Part shown: one piece after another, positions 22,969 to 35,106 of the stretch | Position numbering within the stretch: the stretch's first letter is position 1 | Layout of the letters: each line of letters opens with the position of its first letter | Position numbers and translations under genes: made by a program | Notes under the pieces: model-generated | What the model saw: the letters and a program-made list of their open reading frames with translations, nothing else | What the model was told of the DNA's origin: nothing | Database searches by the model: none | NCBI GenBank assembly: GCA_947247005.1 | Contig: OX365948.1 | Location: 620,001-684,000, forward strand | DNA from: Spisula solida | Lineage: Eukaryota > Mollusca > Bivalvia > Venerida > Mactridae | Direction: 5' to 3' | Length of the DNA stretch: 64,000 nucleotides

Positions 22969-23200
22969 TACAGTAAAATCTCGTTATGACATGCATGGAT
23001 ATCACGAGCATCCGGCCTATCTCGAGCAAAGTGCAAAGTCCCGGAAAATATGCTCTCTCTATGTTGTACATGTATATTAATTAACACCTTTATGTCGAGT
23101 ATCCGGTCTATCTCGAGTAAAGGTGATTGTCTTTTCAACAATTTAGATCGATAATTAGTTGTATAACGCTGTATCTCGAAGTAATCATCCGAGCATGTAT
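22969..23200 (+). mobile_element. Pogo/Tigger-like MITE fragment
   Basis: It begins TACAGTAAAATCTCGTTATG and aligns well over about 75 bp with the minus strand of the copy ending at 57744 (shared blocks ACGAGCA.CCGGCCTATC and CTCGAGCAAA). A second GTCGAGTATCCGGTCTATC block follows at about 23093, a degenerate internal repeat of the first. It lies just upstream of opine dehydrogenase 2 and may fall in its 5' intron. Confidence 0.6.
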
Positions 23201-23239
23201 TTGTTCTTGTAACTTGAACTAATGGTCTGTGAGTTTTTC

Positions 23240-23320
23240 TTCTTTTTGTGTTGTTTAGTGCCTTTTATGCCCTGCTGTTTCTCCTAAGTGCTACCTTCCC
23301 TGTCCGATTTGATAATATCT
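23240..23320 (+). mobile_element. Copy of a dispersed repeat with GCTNCCTTCCCTGTCCGA motif
   Basis: TTTTATGCCCTGCTGTTTCT ... GTGCTACCTTCCCTGTCCGA is a short copy of a sequence also seen at 24105-24140, 24365-24425, 34800-34862, 43930-43992 and, inverted, 38605-38690. It always follows a T-rich, TTTTATG/TTTTCTG-containing stretch. Confidence 0.5.
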
Positions 23321-23910
23321 TTCTTGTATAAGCAATATAGAGTATGTTGCACATGAAAGGCATGGTTCATCAGTATACTTAAATAATTGTGCAATATGGA
23401 TATACTGCAAACATGCCCCCATTCGAGAGGAAGCACGATAGAGAGCCTGGCATACAGAAATGTCTTTCGAGACCAAACTGTGGGTAGATACCAGCAACCT
23501 TCTAGAGGCGTTGCAGTTCTTCGTCACATCCAAACTGGAAATATAAACGTCGTAAAAATGGAACGGTGAAAAAGAATTCACTATGGCCTTCCCTTGTTGC
23601 ATTGTAACAGCGCCCTTCTTCTTACAAGTAGACAAGAACTCGCATGAGACAACTATTTATACACCAATACATATTGACGTCCGACAATATTCTCCTGTAT
23701 CTAAATTATGACTCCCAAAAGGTTAGTGTTTTGTCTCACAATGTCAGGTTTATTAGATAACAGCACGAATAAAAAGTGGCAGTCAAATTGTCATCAATAT
23801 AGATAGCACATTATTACATTACACTGGACTCTTAGTTCTATAGCAGCAACATTATGACGTGGAGACATTTTACTGTCAATGAAGTTTGTCCTTGCGCTTG
23901 TGTACGTGTA
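23321..23910. other. Unassigned sequence
   Basis: Overlapping frames of 60 and 114 codons on opposite strands at 23291-23635 have no family features. Nothing further seen. Confidence 0.4.
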
Positions 23911-24145
23911 CCTACGTAGCTCAATGGTTGCCGTCTAATTATGACGACCTGCGTTTAAATACGGGTGGAGGCACTCATTTACCTTCAGCAGAAAGCTGAA
24001 TGGCAAATAAAGGCTATGCTCAGCGTGTAATCTGTACCTTTTTTGTTTTTGAGTGTTTTTGTGTATTTCGTGCACATCAAATTTTATGTTTGCTTGTGGC
24101 TCTTTTGCTCTGCTAAAGTTGCTTTCCCTGTCCGATTCATTACTG
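23911..24145 (+). mobile_element. tRNA-derived SINE relic
   Basis: The tRNA-like head has an A-box-like TAGCTCAATGGTTG, an internal deletion, and a decayed B-box (GCGTTTAAATAC). It is followed by CAGAAAGCTGAATGGCAAAT and AAAGGCTATGCTCAGC, the same body as the better copies at 38453 and 47581. The TTTGCTCTGC...TTTCCCTGTCCGA dispersed repeat follows. Confidence 0.6.
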
Positions 24146-24214
24146 TATGTTTCCTCCAAATAAAATCTACAATGTGGTGTTCCCGTAATGCTGTGAATGT
24201 TGTCTAACTTTTAC

Positions 24215-24440
24215 TTTTAAGAACTTCTGACAGCTTAAACTAGATACTAGTATTTTAGCCTTTAACTGTTGAAACTAGGTTATTCAGCTAAGGCTTGGGT
24301 AGTTCATTTTCTCGTTCAGCTATAATGTGTTGGACATTGTGTCATGTAATTGTGGTATCTGATGTTTTCGTGTTTTCTGTGCTCTGCTGGTTATGTTGAT
24401 TGCTGCCTTTCCTATCCGACTTTCTATTTGAGTTTTTCAG
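24215..24440 (+). mobile_element. Dispersed repeat, copy homologous to 34625-34862
   Basis: It shares ACTTCTGACAG, AAACTAGGT.ATTCAGCT, and TTTTCTGTGCTC.GCTGGTT ahead of GCTGCCTTTCCTATCCGAC with the copies at 34625 and 43755. Internally it is built from diverged units of about 40-45 bp (GTTGAAACTAGGTCATTCAG). Unclassified. Confidence 0.6.
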
Positions 24441-26350
24441 CTGACGCTGACTTCGGACTTCGAGAAGCGAACATCGGACTAAACGTAGGGTTTGACCCAA
24501 AGATAATTGGTGAGAAAATTTTACTAGCTGCATGGGCGGATCATGAAACACCATAGCTGTGGTTATTTTTATTTTTTTTAATATTTGCTATTATTAGTGA
24601 TAACGTTTAGTATAACTATGCAATTCAGTCACTTTGGTGGCCGGCGAAGTTGATATAATGCGTGTCTTTATTTGCAAACGTCCAGGGGTTCGTAATGTAT
24701 ATTTACATGCATGTATATACAGAAAATTATACATGTATACATTTTCTACCTCGTGTTAAATTTTATAATAATATTACGAAAACGCACATTGTCGGGTCTA
24801 CAAACGAAGTTACAAACAAAATGAATTATCATGTTTACTTGTTTACCTATTTAGGGCACACAACCCCATTTTCTGCCTTAATAATCTTTATTTAAACATA
24901 AACTTTTTGGCGCTAGATATAAACAATAATACACAGGGACTGGCAATGCTATTGGTGGTATATAACTACATGTAATACTTTCTGTTGTGGCAATCTTACA
25001 TTTACAAGGGGGGACCGGGTCCGAATATACTTAGACAAGACCTAAATCACGTGGTATCGCTTACATATCCTAATTAGGGCATTTATAAGTTAAAGCCTGA
25101 ATCATTGCGTGGTTGAAAACAGTAGCTACGTTTGTTTAAAAGCTAAAATTCACGATTTAGATATGTTTAATTAAAAAAGGAATATAATTCTAAAATGTGA
25201 TAAAAATTAAACGTTTACACCAAGAACCCATCAAATACTGGATTTATGAACTTTTTGTCAGCGTCACTAACAAAGTAGGGGGGTGGTTATTTTTAAAAGT
25301 CTGTAACTTTTTAATTTGATGTTATATTTTGCTCAAATTTTCAGAAACTGTTCAAAAGAGTCTTGTCTTTCGAATGCTATAGTATCATGATTTTCATATT
25401 TTTGTCACTAAGCCCGGTTTTCCTGAAGAACGGCTCATATGTTTAGTACGCTACAGTCAATTATAAATCACAGGCTACCACCCTCATACGCTGTTCCAGA
25501 AAGGGACTTGGGTTGTAGACCCCGATTGGCTTGAAATAAATGTGATTATCATTAATACATGTACATTGAGACTGGTTTGTCATGAATCCGTCAGGACAAC
25601 CCTATGAGGAGGATGCTGTTTGAACCCCCCCCCCCCCCCTCCGTTAAAATACTGCTGGCCCGCACTTGACAGCTTGATGGTATTGCTAGTCACGACAGGT
25701 GTACATGTATATTGGCGCACGGAATTCCCGTGTTCATGTGATTTTGTTAAAGGCACAGCATTCAAGACAAACATGAAGCAAACTCTTAACCACAGCTTAG
25801 GGCTACCAAAATATATTACACTGTACTAAAGTAATAGTACCCGATGCTTTATTTCGTTGTTAAGTGACAAAATAAACAGGCAAATAGGAAATTGGTTTGA
25901 CTAAATCGGTTAGTTTCTTTAGCTGTTATAGTTCCCCTTTAACTTTTGAAGTTTAAATTACTTTGATTAAGCTCATACAAAAGCTCGTCTCTCGCTCCCC
26001 GAAGTCAGCGTAAGCGACAGCTAAAAATCTCTATTATCTGGCCACACTGAAAAGGTAAATTCATCAATTGTAATGAACTGCTACATTCTGCACGAGAAAA
26101 CAATGATATGCCCTGATCTTTAAGCTAGATCTACATTCCTATTCAGTAGTCTAACTAGGAAACTAGGAAATTGTGTTACCTCAAAAACTCTAGTTACAAC
26201 ATGTTACAATTGCTTGTAGAATAACTACATGTTTCCAAAGCAACAGTTTTATTGCTATACAATCGCTGTAGTTACAATTGATTTTCATTTCCGGAAACAA
26301 ATTTCAATGTTATTTCAATGATTCAATTATGATGTGAGTATGTTGAGTAT
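24441..26350. other. Long stretch without a supported gene
   Basis: AT-rich sequence with a 15-C homopolymer at 25625-25639. No domain-bearing frame, no TIR pair and no tandem repeat longer than a homopolymer seen. Confidence 0.45.
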
Positions 26351-28384
26351 TGTACACTATATACAGTGATGAGACATTATGATTACAACTACCGGTACAC
26401 CGTATACACTATATACAGTGATGATACATTATGATTACAACTACCGGTACACCGTATACACTATATACAGTGATGAGACATTATGATTACAACTACCGGT
26501 ACACCGTGTACACTATATACAGTGATGATACATTATGATTACAACTACCGGTACACCGTGTACACTATATACAGTGATGAGACATTATGATTACAACTAC
26601 CGGTACACCGTATACACTATATACAGTGATGATACATTATGATTACAACTACCGGTACACCGTATACACTATATACAGTGATGATACATTATGATTACAA
26701 CTACCGGTACACCGTATACACTATATACAGTGATGAGACATTATGATTACAACTACCGGTACACCGTGTACACTATATACAGTGATGATACATTATGATT
26801 ACAACTACCGGTACACCGTATACACTATATACAGTGATGAGACATTATGATTACAACTACCGGTACACCGTGTACACTATATACAGTGATGATACATTAT
26901 GATTACAACTACCGGTACACCGTGTACACTATATACAGTGATGAGACATTATGATTACAACTACCGGTACACCGTGTACACTATATACAGTGATGAGACA
27001 TTATGATTACAACTACCGGTACACCGTATACACTATATACAGTGATGATACATTATGATTACAACTACCGGTACACCGTATACACTATATACAGTGATGA
27101 GACATTATGATTACAACTACCGGTACACCGTGTACACTATATACAGTGATGATACATTATGATTACAACTACCGGTACACCGTGTACACTATATACAGTG
27201 ATGAGACATTATGATTACAACTACCGGTACACCGTATACACTATATACAGTGATGATACATTATGATTACAACTACCGGTACACCGTATACACTATATAC
27301 AGTGATGATACATTATGATTACAACTACCGGTACACCGTATACACTATATACAGTGATGAGACATTATGATTACAACTACCGGTACACCGTGTACACTAT
27401 ATACAGTGATGATACATTATGATTACAACTACCGGTACACCGTATACACTATATACAGTGATGAGACATTATGATTACAACTACCGGTACACCGTGTACA
27501 CTATATACAGTGATGATACATTATGATTACAACTACCGGTACACCGTGTACACTATATACAGTGATGAGACATTATGATTACAACTACCGGTACACCGTG
27601 TACACTATATACAGTGATGAGACATTATGATTACAACTACCGGTACACCGTATACACTATATACAGTGATGAGACATTATGATTACAACTACCGGTACAC
27701 CGTATACACTATATACAGTGATGAGACATTATGATTACAACTACCGGTACACCGTGTACACTATATACAGTGATGAGACATTATGATTACAACTACCGGT
27801 ACACCGTGTACACTATATACAGTGATGATACATTATGATTACAACTACCGGTACACCGTATACACTATATACAGTGATGAGACATTATGATTACAACTAC
27901 CGGTACACCGTGTACACTATATACAGTGATGATACATTATGATTACAACTACCGGTACACCGTATACACTATATACAGTGATGATACATTATGATTACAA
28001 CTACCGGTACACCGTGTACACTATATACAGTGATGATACATTATGATTACAACTACCGGTACACCGTGTACACTATATACAGTGATGAGACATTATGATT
28101 ACAACTACCGGTACACCGTGTACACTATATACAGTGATGAGACATTATGATTACAACTACCGGTACACCGTGTACACTATATACAGTGATGAGACATTAT
28201 GATTACAACTACCGGTACACCGTATACACTATATACAGTGATGATACATTATGATTACAACTACCGGTACACCGTGTACACTATATACAGTGATGATACA
28301 TTATGATTACAACTACCGGTACACCGTGTACACTATATACAGTGATGATACATTATGATTACAACTACCGGTACACCGTATACA
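26351..28384. repeat. 52-bp minisatellite, 39 units, with exact 12-unit higher-order repeat
   Basis: The unit is TGATGAGACATTATGATTAC then AACTACCGGTACACCGTGTA then CACTATATACAG, 52 bp. There are almost only two variable sites: GAGACA/GATACA and CCGTGTA/CCGTATA. Scoring the 39 units by these two sites, units 1-13 and 13-25 have the same string of states, so a 12-unit (624-bp) block is exactly duplicated. Units 26-39 follow a different order. The unit contains the palindromes ACCGGT, GTGTACAC and GTATAC. Stops in all frames make it non-coding. Confidence 0.97.
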
Positions 28385-28897
28385 ATGTAATTATTTGTAC
28401 TTGATGTCTATGTGATGTACACATGTAGATGGCCTCTAGTTGAATCTAGCATTCCTTGGCTTTTAGCCATGTAATCTGAACATGTACGATCAATGAATGC
28501 ATTGTCCTAGTCTACAGAGTTATAGGAAGGGCACAAATATAATAAGGTCGATATTTGGATATAAACTAAACAGCAATCATTTGCTTTGTTATTGATGGGA
28601 AATTTATCTGATATGAACTCGTCAAATATATCATACATTGTACGGATCTTGACTGGATCTTCCAAGAACACTAGTTCCTACAATTTCCGTCTATGTCTGT
28701 GCAGGGAAACAGTCAAATATACCAAAGAGTACATACACCCTCACAAATGCAACCAAAGTCAATCAGGTCAGACAGCGACACGAGCTACAAAATATATAAA
28801 CCCATCTCAATGAATTCTCCACTATTAAAACACTACTAGTACGTATATGCGGAGATATAAAATACTCGTTTTTTCCTTTTAATTGATACAGATCTAG
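28385..28897. other. Spacer between two satellite arrays
   Basis: A 75-codon plus-strand frame at 28586-28813 has no recognisable domain. Nothing else seen. Confidence 0.45.
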
Positions 28898-31800
28898 AAA
28901 CCGATACATTACATAGTGGTGTGATAAACGAGCCAGAAGACGATACATTACATAGAGGTGTGATAAACTATAGTGGTGTGATAAACGAGCCAGAAGACGA
29001 TACATTACATAGTGGTGTGATAAACTATAGGGGTGTGATAAACGAGCCAGAAGACGATACATTACATAGTGGTGTGATAAACTATAGTGGTGTGATAAAC
29101 GAGCCAGAAGACGATACATTGCATAGTGACGTGATAAACTATAGTGACATGATAAACTATAGTGACATGATAAACGAGCCAGAAGACGATACATTACATA
29201 GTGACGTGATAAACGAGCCAGAAGACGAGACGCTACATAGTGGCGTGATAAACGAGCCAGAAGACGAGACGCTACATAGTGACGTGATAAACTATAGTGA
29301 CGTGATAAACGAGCCCGAAGACGATACATTGCATAGTGACGTGATAAACTATAGTGACATGATAAACGAGCCAGAAGACGATACATTACATAGTGACGTG
29401 ATAAACGAGCCAGAAGACGAGACGCTACATAGTGACGTGATAAACGAGCCCGAAGACGATACATTGCATAGTGACGTGATAAACGAACCAGAAGACGAGA
29501 CGCTACATAGTGGCGTGATAAACGAGCCAGCACAGAAGACGAGACGCTACATAGTGACGTGATAAACGAACCAGAAGACGATACATTACATAGTGACGTG
29601 ATAAACGAGCCAGAAGACGAGACGCTACATAGTGACGTGGTAAACGAGCCAGAAGACGAGACGCTACATAGTGACGTGATAAACGAGCCAGAAGACGAGA
29701 CGCTACATAGTGGCGTGATAAACGAGCCAGAAGACGAGACGCTACATAGTGGCGTGATAAACGAGCCAGAAGACGAGACGCTACATAGTGACGTGATAAA
29801 CGAGCCAGAAGACAAGACGCTACATATTGGCGTGATAAACGAGCCAGAAGACGAGACGCTACATAGTGGCGTGATAAACGAACCAGAAGACGATACATTA
29901 CATAGTGACGTGATAAACGAGCCAGAAGACGAGACGCTACATAGTGACGTGATAAACAAGCCAGAAGACGAGACGCTACATAGTGGCGTGATAAACGAGC
30001 CAGAAGACGATACATTACATAGTGACGTGATAAACGAGCCAGAAGACGAGACACTACATAGTGACGTGATAAACGAGCCCGAAGACGATACATTGCATAG
30101 TGACGTGATAAACTATAGAGACATGATAAACTATAGTGACATGATAAACGAGCCAGAAGACGATACATTACATAGTGACGTGATAAACGAGCCCGAAGAC
30201 GAAACATTGCATAGTGACGTGATAAACGAGCCAGAAGACGAGACGCTACATAGTGGCGTGATAAACGAGCCAGCGCAGAAGACGAGACGCTACATAGTGA
30301 CGTGATAAACGAGCCCGAAGACGAAACATTGCATAGTGACGTGATAAACGAGCCAGAAGACGAGACGCTACATAGTGGCGTGATAAACGAGCCAGCGCAG
30401 AAGACGAGACGCTACATAGTGACGTGATAAACAAGCCAGAAGACGATACATTACATAGTGACGTAATAAACGAGCCAGAAGACGAGACGCTACATAGTGA
30501 CGTGATAAACGAGCCAGAAGACAAGACGCTACATAGTGACGTGATAAACGAGCCAGAAGACGAGACGCTACATAGTGACGTGATAAACGAGCCAGAAGAA
30601 GAGACGCTACATAGTGGCGTGATAAACGAGCAAGAAGACGATACATTACATAGTGACGTGATAAACGAGCCAGAAGACGAGACGCTACATAGTGGCGTGA
30701 TAAACGAGCAAGAAGACGATACATTACATAGTGACGTGATAAACGAGCCAGAAGACGAGACGCTACATAGTGGCGTGATAAACGAGCCAGAAGACGATAC
30801 TTTACATAGTGACGTGATAAACGAGACAGAAGACGAGACGCTACATAGTGACGTGATAAACGAGCCCGAAGACGATACATTGCATAGTGACGTGATAAAC
30901 TATGATGACATGATAAACTATAGTGGCATGATAAACGAGCCAGAAGACGATACCTTACATAGTGACGTGATAAACGAGCCAGAAGACGAGACGCTACATA
31001 GTGACGTGATAAACTATAGTGACATGATAAACTATAGTGGCATGATAAACTATAGTGACATGATAAACTATAGTGGCATGATAAACGAGCCAGAAGACGA
31101 TACATTACATAGTGACGTGATAAACGAGCCAGAAGACGAGGGACGAGCCAGCGCAGAAGACGAGACGCTACATAGTGACATGATAAACGAGCCAGAAGAC
31201 GATACATTACATAGTGACGTGATAAACGAGCCAGAAGACGAGACGCTACATAGTTGCGTAATAAACGAGCCAGCGCAGAAGACGGGACGCTACATAGTGA
31301 CGTGATAAACGAGCCAGAAGACGATACATTACATAGTGACGTGATAAACGAGCCAGAAGACGATACATTACATAGTGACGTGATAAACGAGCCAGAAGAC
31401 GAGACGCTACATAGTGACGTGATAAACGATCCAGAAGACGATACATTGCATAGTGACGTGATAAACGAGCCAGATGACGAGACGCTACATAGTGGCGTAA
31501 TAAACGAGCCAGAAGACGAGACGCTACATAGTGGCGTGATAAACGAGCCAGAAGACGAGACGCTACATAGTGGCGTGATAAACGAGCCAGAAGACGATAC
31601 ATTACATAGTGACATGATTAACGAGCCAGAAGACGAGACTCTACATAGTGACGTGATAAACGAGCCAGAAGACGAGACGCTACATAGTGACGTGATAAAC
31701 GAGCCAGAAGACGAGACGCTACATAGTGACGTGATAAACGAGCCAGAAGACGAGACGCTACATAGTGGCGTGATAAACGAGCCAGAAGACGAGACGCTAC

Positions 31801-32542
31801 ATAGTGACGTGATAAACGAGCCAGAAGACGAGACGCTACATATTGGCGTGATAAACGAGCCAGAAGACGATACGCTACATAGTGGCGTGATAAACGAGCC
31901 AGAAGACGATACATTACATAGTGACATGATTAACGAGCCAGAAGACGAGACTCTACATAGTGGCGTGATAAACGAGCCAGAAGACGAGACGCTACATATT
32001 GGCGTGATAAACGAGCCAGAAGACGAGACGCTACATAGTGGCGTGATAAACGAGCCAGAAGACGATACATTGCATAGTGACGTGATAAACGAGCCAGATG
32101 ACGAGACGCTACATAGTGGCGTGATAAACGAGCCAGAAGACGATACATTACATAGTGACATGATTAACGAGCCAGAAGACGAGACGCTACATAGTGGCTT
32201 GATAAACGAGCCAGAAGACGATACATTACATAGTGACATGATTAACGAGCCAGAAGACGAGACTCTACATAGTGACGTGATAAACGAGCCAGAAGACGAG
32301 ACGCTACATATTGGCGTGATAAACGAGCCAGAAGACGAGACGCTACATAGTGGCGTGATAAACGAGCCAGAAGACGATACATTACATAGTGACATGATTA
32401 ACGAGCCAGAAGACGAGACGCTACATAGTGGCGTGATAAACGAGCCAGAAGACGAGACGCTACATAGTGGCGTGATAAACGAGCCAGAAGACGAGACTCT
32501 ACATAGTGACGTGATAAACGAGCCAGAAGACGAGACGCTACA
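28898..32542. repeat. 39-bp minisatellite with interspersed 15-bp short units
   Basis: The long unit is GTGATAAACGAGCCAGAAGA then CGAGACGCTACATAGTGAC (39 bp). The main variants are GATACATTA/GAGACGCTA and GTGAC/GTGGC. A 15-bp short unit, GTGATAAACTATAGT, is interspersed singly or in runs, mostly left of 31100. A variant with a 4-bp insertion (GAGCCAGCGCAGAAGAC) recurs near 29526, 30270, 30390 and 31270. Multiples of three keep several frames open (up to 734 codons on the minus strand at 30368-32572, 459 on plus at 31254-32633), but the recurrent 4-bp insertion breaks frame, so this is treated as satellite. The array gets more regular to the right. Confidence 0.95.
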
Positions 32543-33454
32543 AAAACTAAACCTTGCTAAAGTCACAATCAATATAGTTACATTAACAAGGCTTCCGATT
32601 TACGTATGTACAGACCATTCAAACGACGTATGATATATATTTATATATGTCTCCTTACTTTTATAGTATTGTTCCTAGATTACTATACGAGACTTCTAAA
32701 GTGACATCAGCGTTTTTTCTGTAATACATTTTGTATTTTATTTCATTTCCTTTAAAACAAAAACTCTTAAAAGAGGATGTAGTGGCATTTTTACAAACTT
32801 TGTTTTAATAAGTGTGTTTAAGTTGCATATTCAATTTAGTGATACTCCTATGATCAAACTGCAAAAGAAGATATTGCTATTAATGATTTAATTATTACAT
32901 TTTAGCAATACGCTTCTTTGCATTTTTTATAATATTGTACACTAGAAATAACAAAACATTCAGTTCAAAAGCAATTTTAAGACGTGGAACATTCGATACA
33001 TGCCGATTTAACGCATATTTCGTACTGCACTGTACGTGTAAAACATTTAACATGTACTTCGAATAAGGGGCCAAAAGGATGTAATATTTTGGGAGTCCGT
33101 ATAATTCTCAGGTTTCCTAACAAGCTGATAAGATGAATATGATCGGTACAATTATTTACAGTAAATTGACTGAGAGAGTACAGACTTGATTGTTTTCTTG
33201 ATGACGTTACATAAACACGTCTAGCATCTCGATCTCGCTGCTTGTAATGTTCAATACAGAATCACACATTCGCTATGCATGCATCAGACCTGTCAACACA
33301 AACTCTCAGAAATAAACACTTGGTATCTTATGTTGGTTCTGTTTTTTCCAACAGACATAATATTTATAAACCAGTAGAGATTAATGGTGTTCCTGGTGGT
33401 GTTAAGTTTGTGTGTGTGTGTTCACTATCATGATATACAGCAAAACACATTTAA
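32543..33454. other. Unassigned sequence between arrays
   Basis: AT-rich with no frame, TIR pair or RNA gene recognised. A short GTGTGTGTGTG run lies at 33410-33420. Confidence 0.45.
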
Positions 33455-34348
33455 TAGATTCATATCCTAGTATACTAAACACGTGTATTATAGACTTATA
33501 TCCTAGTATACTAGACACGTGTATTATAGACTTATATCCGAGTATACTAGACACATGTATTATAGACTTATATCCTAGTATACTAGACACGTGTATTATA
33601 GACTTATATCCTAGTATACTAGACACGTGTATTATAGACTCATATCCTAGTATACTAGACACGTGTATTATAGACTCATCTCCTAGTATACTAAACACGT
33701 GTATTATAGACTTATATCCTAGTATACTAGATACGTGTATTATAGACTTATATCCTAGTATACTAGACACGTGTATTATAGACTCATATCCTAGTATACT
33801 AGACAAGTGTATTATAGACTCATCTCCTAGTATACTGAACACGTGTATTATAGACTTATATCCTAGTATACTAGATACGTGTATTTTAGACTTATATCCT
33901 AGTATACTAGACACATGTGTTATAGACTCATATTCTAGAATACTAGACACGTGTATTATTGACTTATATCCTAGTATACGAGACACGTGTATTATAGACT
34001 CATCTCCTAATATACTAAACACGTGTATTATAGACTTATATCCTAGTATACTAGATACGTGTATTATAGACTTATATCCTAGTATACTAGACACATGTGT
34101 TATAGACTCATATTCTAGAATACTAGACACGTGTATTATTGACTTATATCCTAGTATACTAGACACGTGTATTATAGACTTATATCCTAGTATACTAAAC
34201 ACGTGTATTATAGACTCATATCCTAGTATACTAGACACGTGTATTATAGACTTATATCCTAGTATACTAGATACGTGTATTATAGACTTATATCCTAGTA
34301 TACTAGACACGAATATTATATACTCATAACCTAGTATACTAAACACGT
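33455..34348. repeat. 36-bp palindrome-rich minisatellite, about 25 units
   Basis: The unit is CTTATATCCTAGTATACTAG then ACACGTGTATTATAGA (36 bp). It includes the perfect 12-bp palindrome CTAGTATACTAG and the perfect 8-bp palindrome ACACGTGT, so every unit can fold on itself. Variants (CTAAAC, TTATAT/TCATCT, CTAGATACG) recur in blocks, for example two copies of a segment with ATTCTAGAATACTAG at 33931 and 34111, 180 bp apart (5 units). Both strands stay open for over 300 codons as a side effect. Confidence 0.95.
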
Positions 34349-34547
34349 ACATGTATATTTCTAGTATATTATACGACCATATAGTCTGTGTTTGTTAAGG
34401 TTAATAATAATATTATTAGTTTGTAATCAACTGAAACAGTCGTACGTGTATGGCCGCCATTCGGGGATTGCCCCTGTCAGATTGACCAATCACCTCCGAC
34501 TTGGCATATTCAGGCTCTTAACATCTGGCTGGTACGTTGGACTTGTT

Positions 34548-34862
34548 GAAACTGGGTTATCCGGCTAGGAGTTGAGCTTTTTTATTGCTGAAACTTGATC
34601 ATTTAGCTAAAACCTTTTTTCTACTGTTTAGGACTTCTGACAGTTAAAACTAGGTATTTCAGTCATTTTACTGTTGGAACTAGGTCATTCAGCTTGGGAA
34701 TTCAGCTTTTTGATTGCTGCAACTGGTTCATTTAGAATTATGACAGCTTGGACATGGGAAGATCATAACTTATTTAGTTTGGCATTGTGCCTTGTATGTT
34801 TTTATGTTTTCTGTGCTCGGCTGGTTAAGCTGAGTGCTGCCTTCCCTGTCTGACTTAATATT
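34548..34862 (+). mobile_element. Dispersed repeat made of diverged 40-45-bp units
   Basis: A series of units around GTTGAAACTAGGTCATTCAG with TTTTTATTGCTG linkers, then TTTTCTGTGCTCGGCTGGTT and GCTGCCTTCCCTGTCTGACT. It is homologous to 24215-24440. The left breakpoint of the 9.13-kb tandem duplication (about 34579) lies inside this element. Confidence 0.6.
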
Positions 34863-34900
34863 AACTTTTTGGAGCGAAAATACAGTTGTTTGAAGCATGT

Positions 34901-35106
34901 CCTATCTCTTTCCGAATACACTACTATTTTCATACCCTATCTCTTTCCGAATACACTACTATTTTCATGCCCTATCTCTTTCCGAATACACTACTATTTT
35001 CATGCCCTATCTCTTTCCGAATACACTACTATTTTCATGCCCTATCTCTTTCCGAAGACACTGCTATTTTCATGTCCTATCTCTTTCCGAAGACACTACT
35101 ATTTTC
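34901..35106. repeat. 35-bp minisatellite, 6 units (copy 1)
   Basis: Units of CCTATCTCTTTCCGAATACA then CTACTATTTTCATGC, 35 bp, six copies, the last two with GAAGACA. Because 35 is not a multiple of three and the unit lacks stops in all three frames, three overlapping plus-strand frames (34869-35255, 34886-35191, 34897-35160) are open. None is a gene. Confidence 0.95.

Noticed and set aside
22541..23141. Frames of 179 and 127 codons overlapping opine dehydrogenase 2
   Set aside because: Both overlap the 5' part of the well-supported gene (plus strand and another minus frame) and extend into its upstream MITE. They are shadows.
26351..28384. CRISPR-like array
   Set aside because: Repeats are contiguous with no unique spacers, in a eukaryotic setting. 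This is a minisatellite.
30368..32572. 734-codon minus-strand frame as a repetitive Ser/Cys-rich protein
   Set aside because: Antisense of a 39-bp satellite that is equally open on the plus strand. Frame-breaking units exist in the same array.
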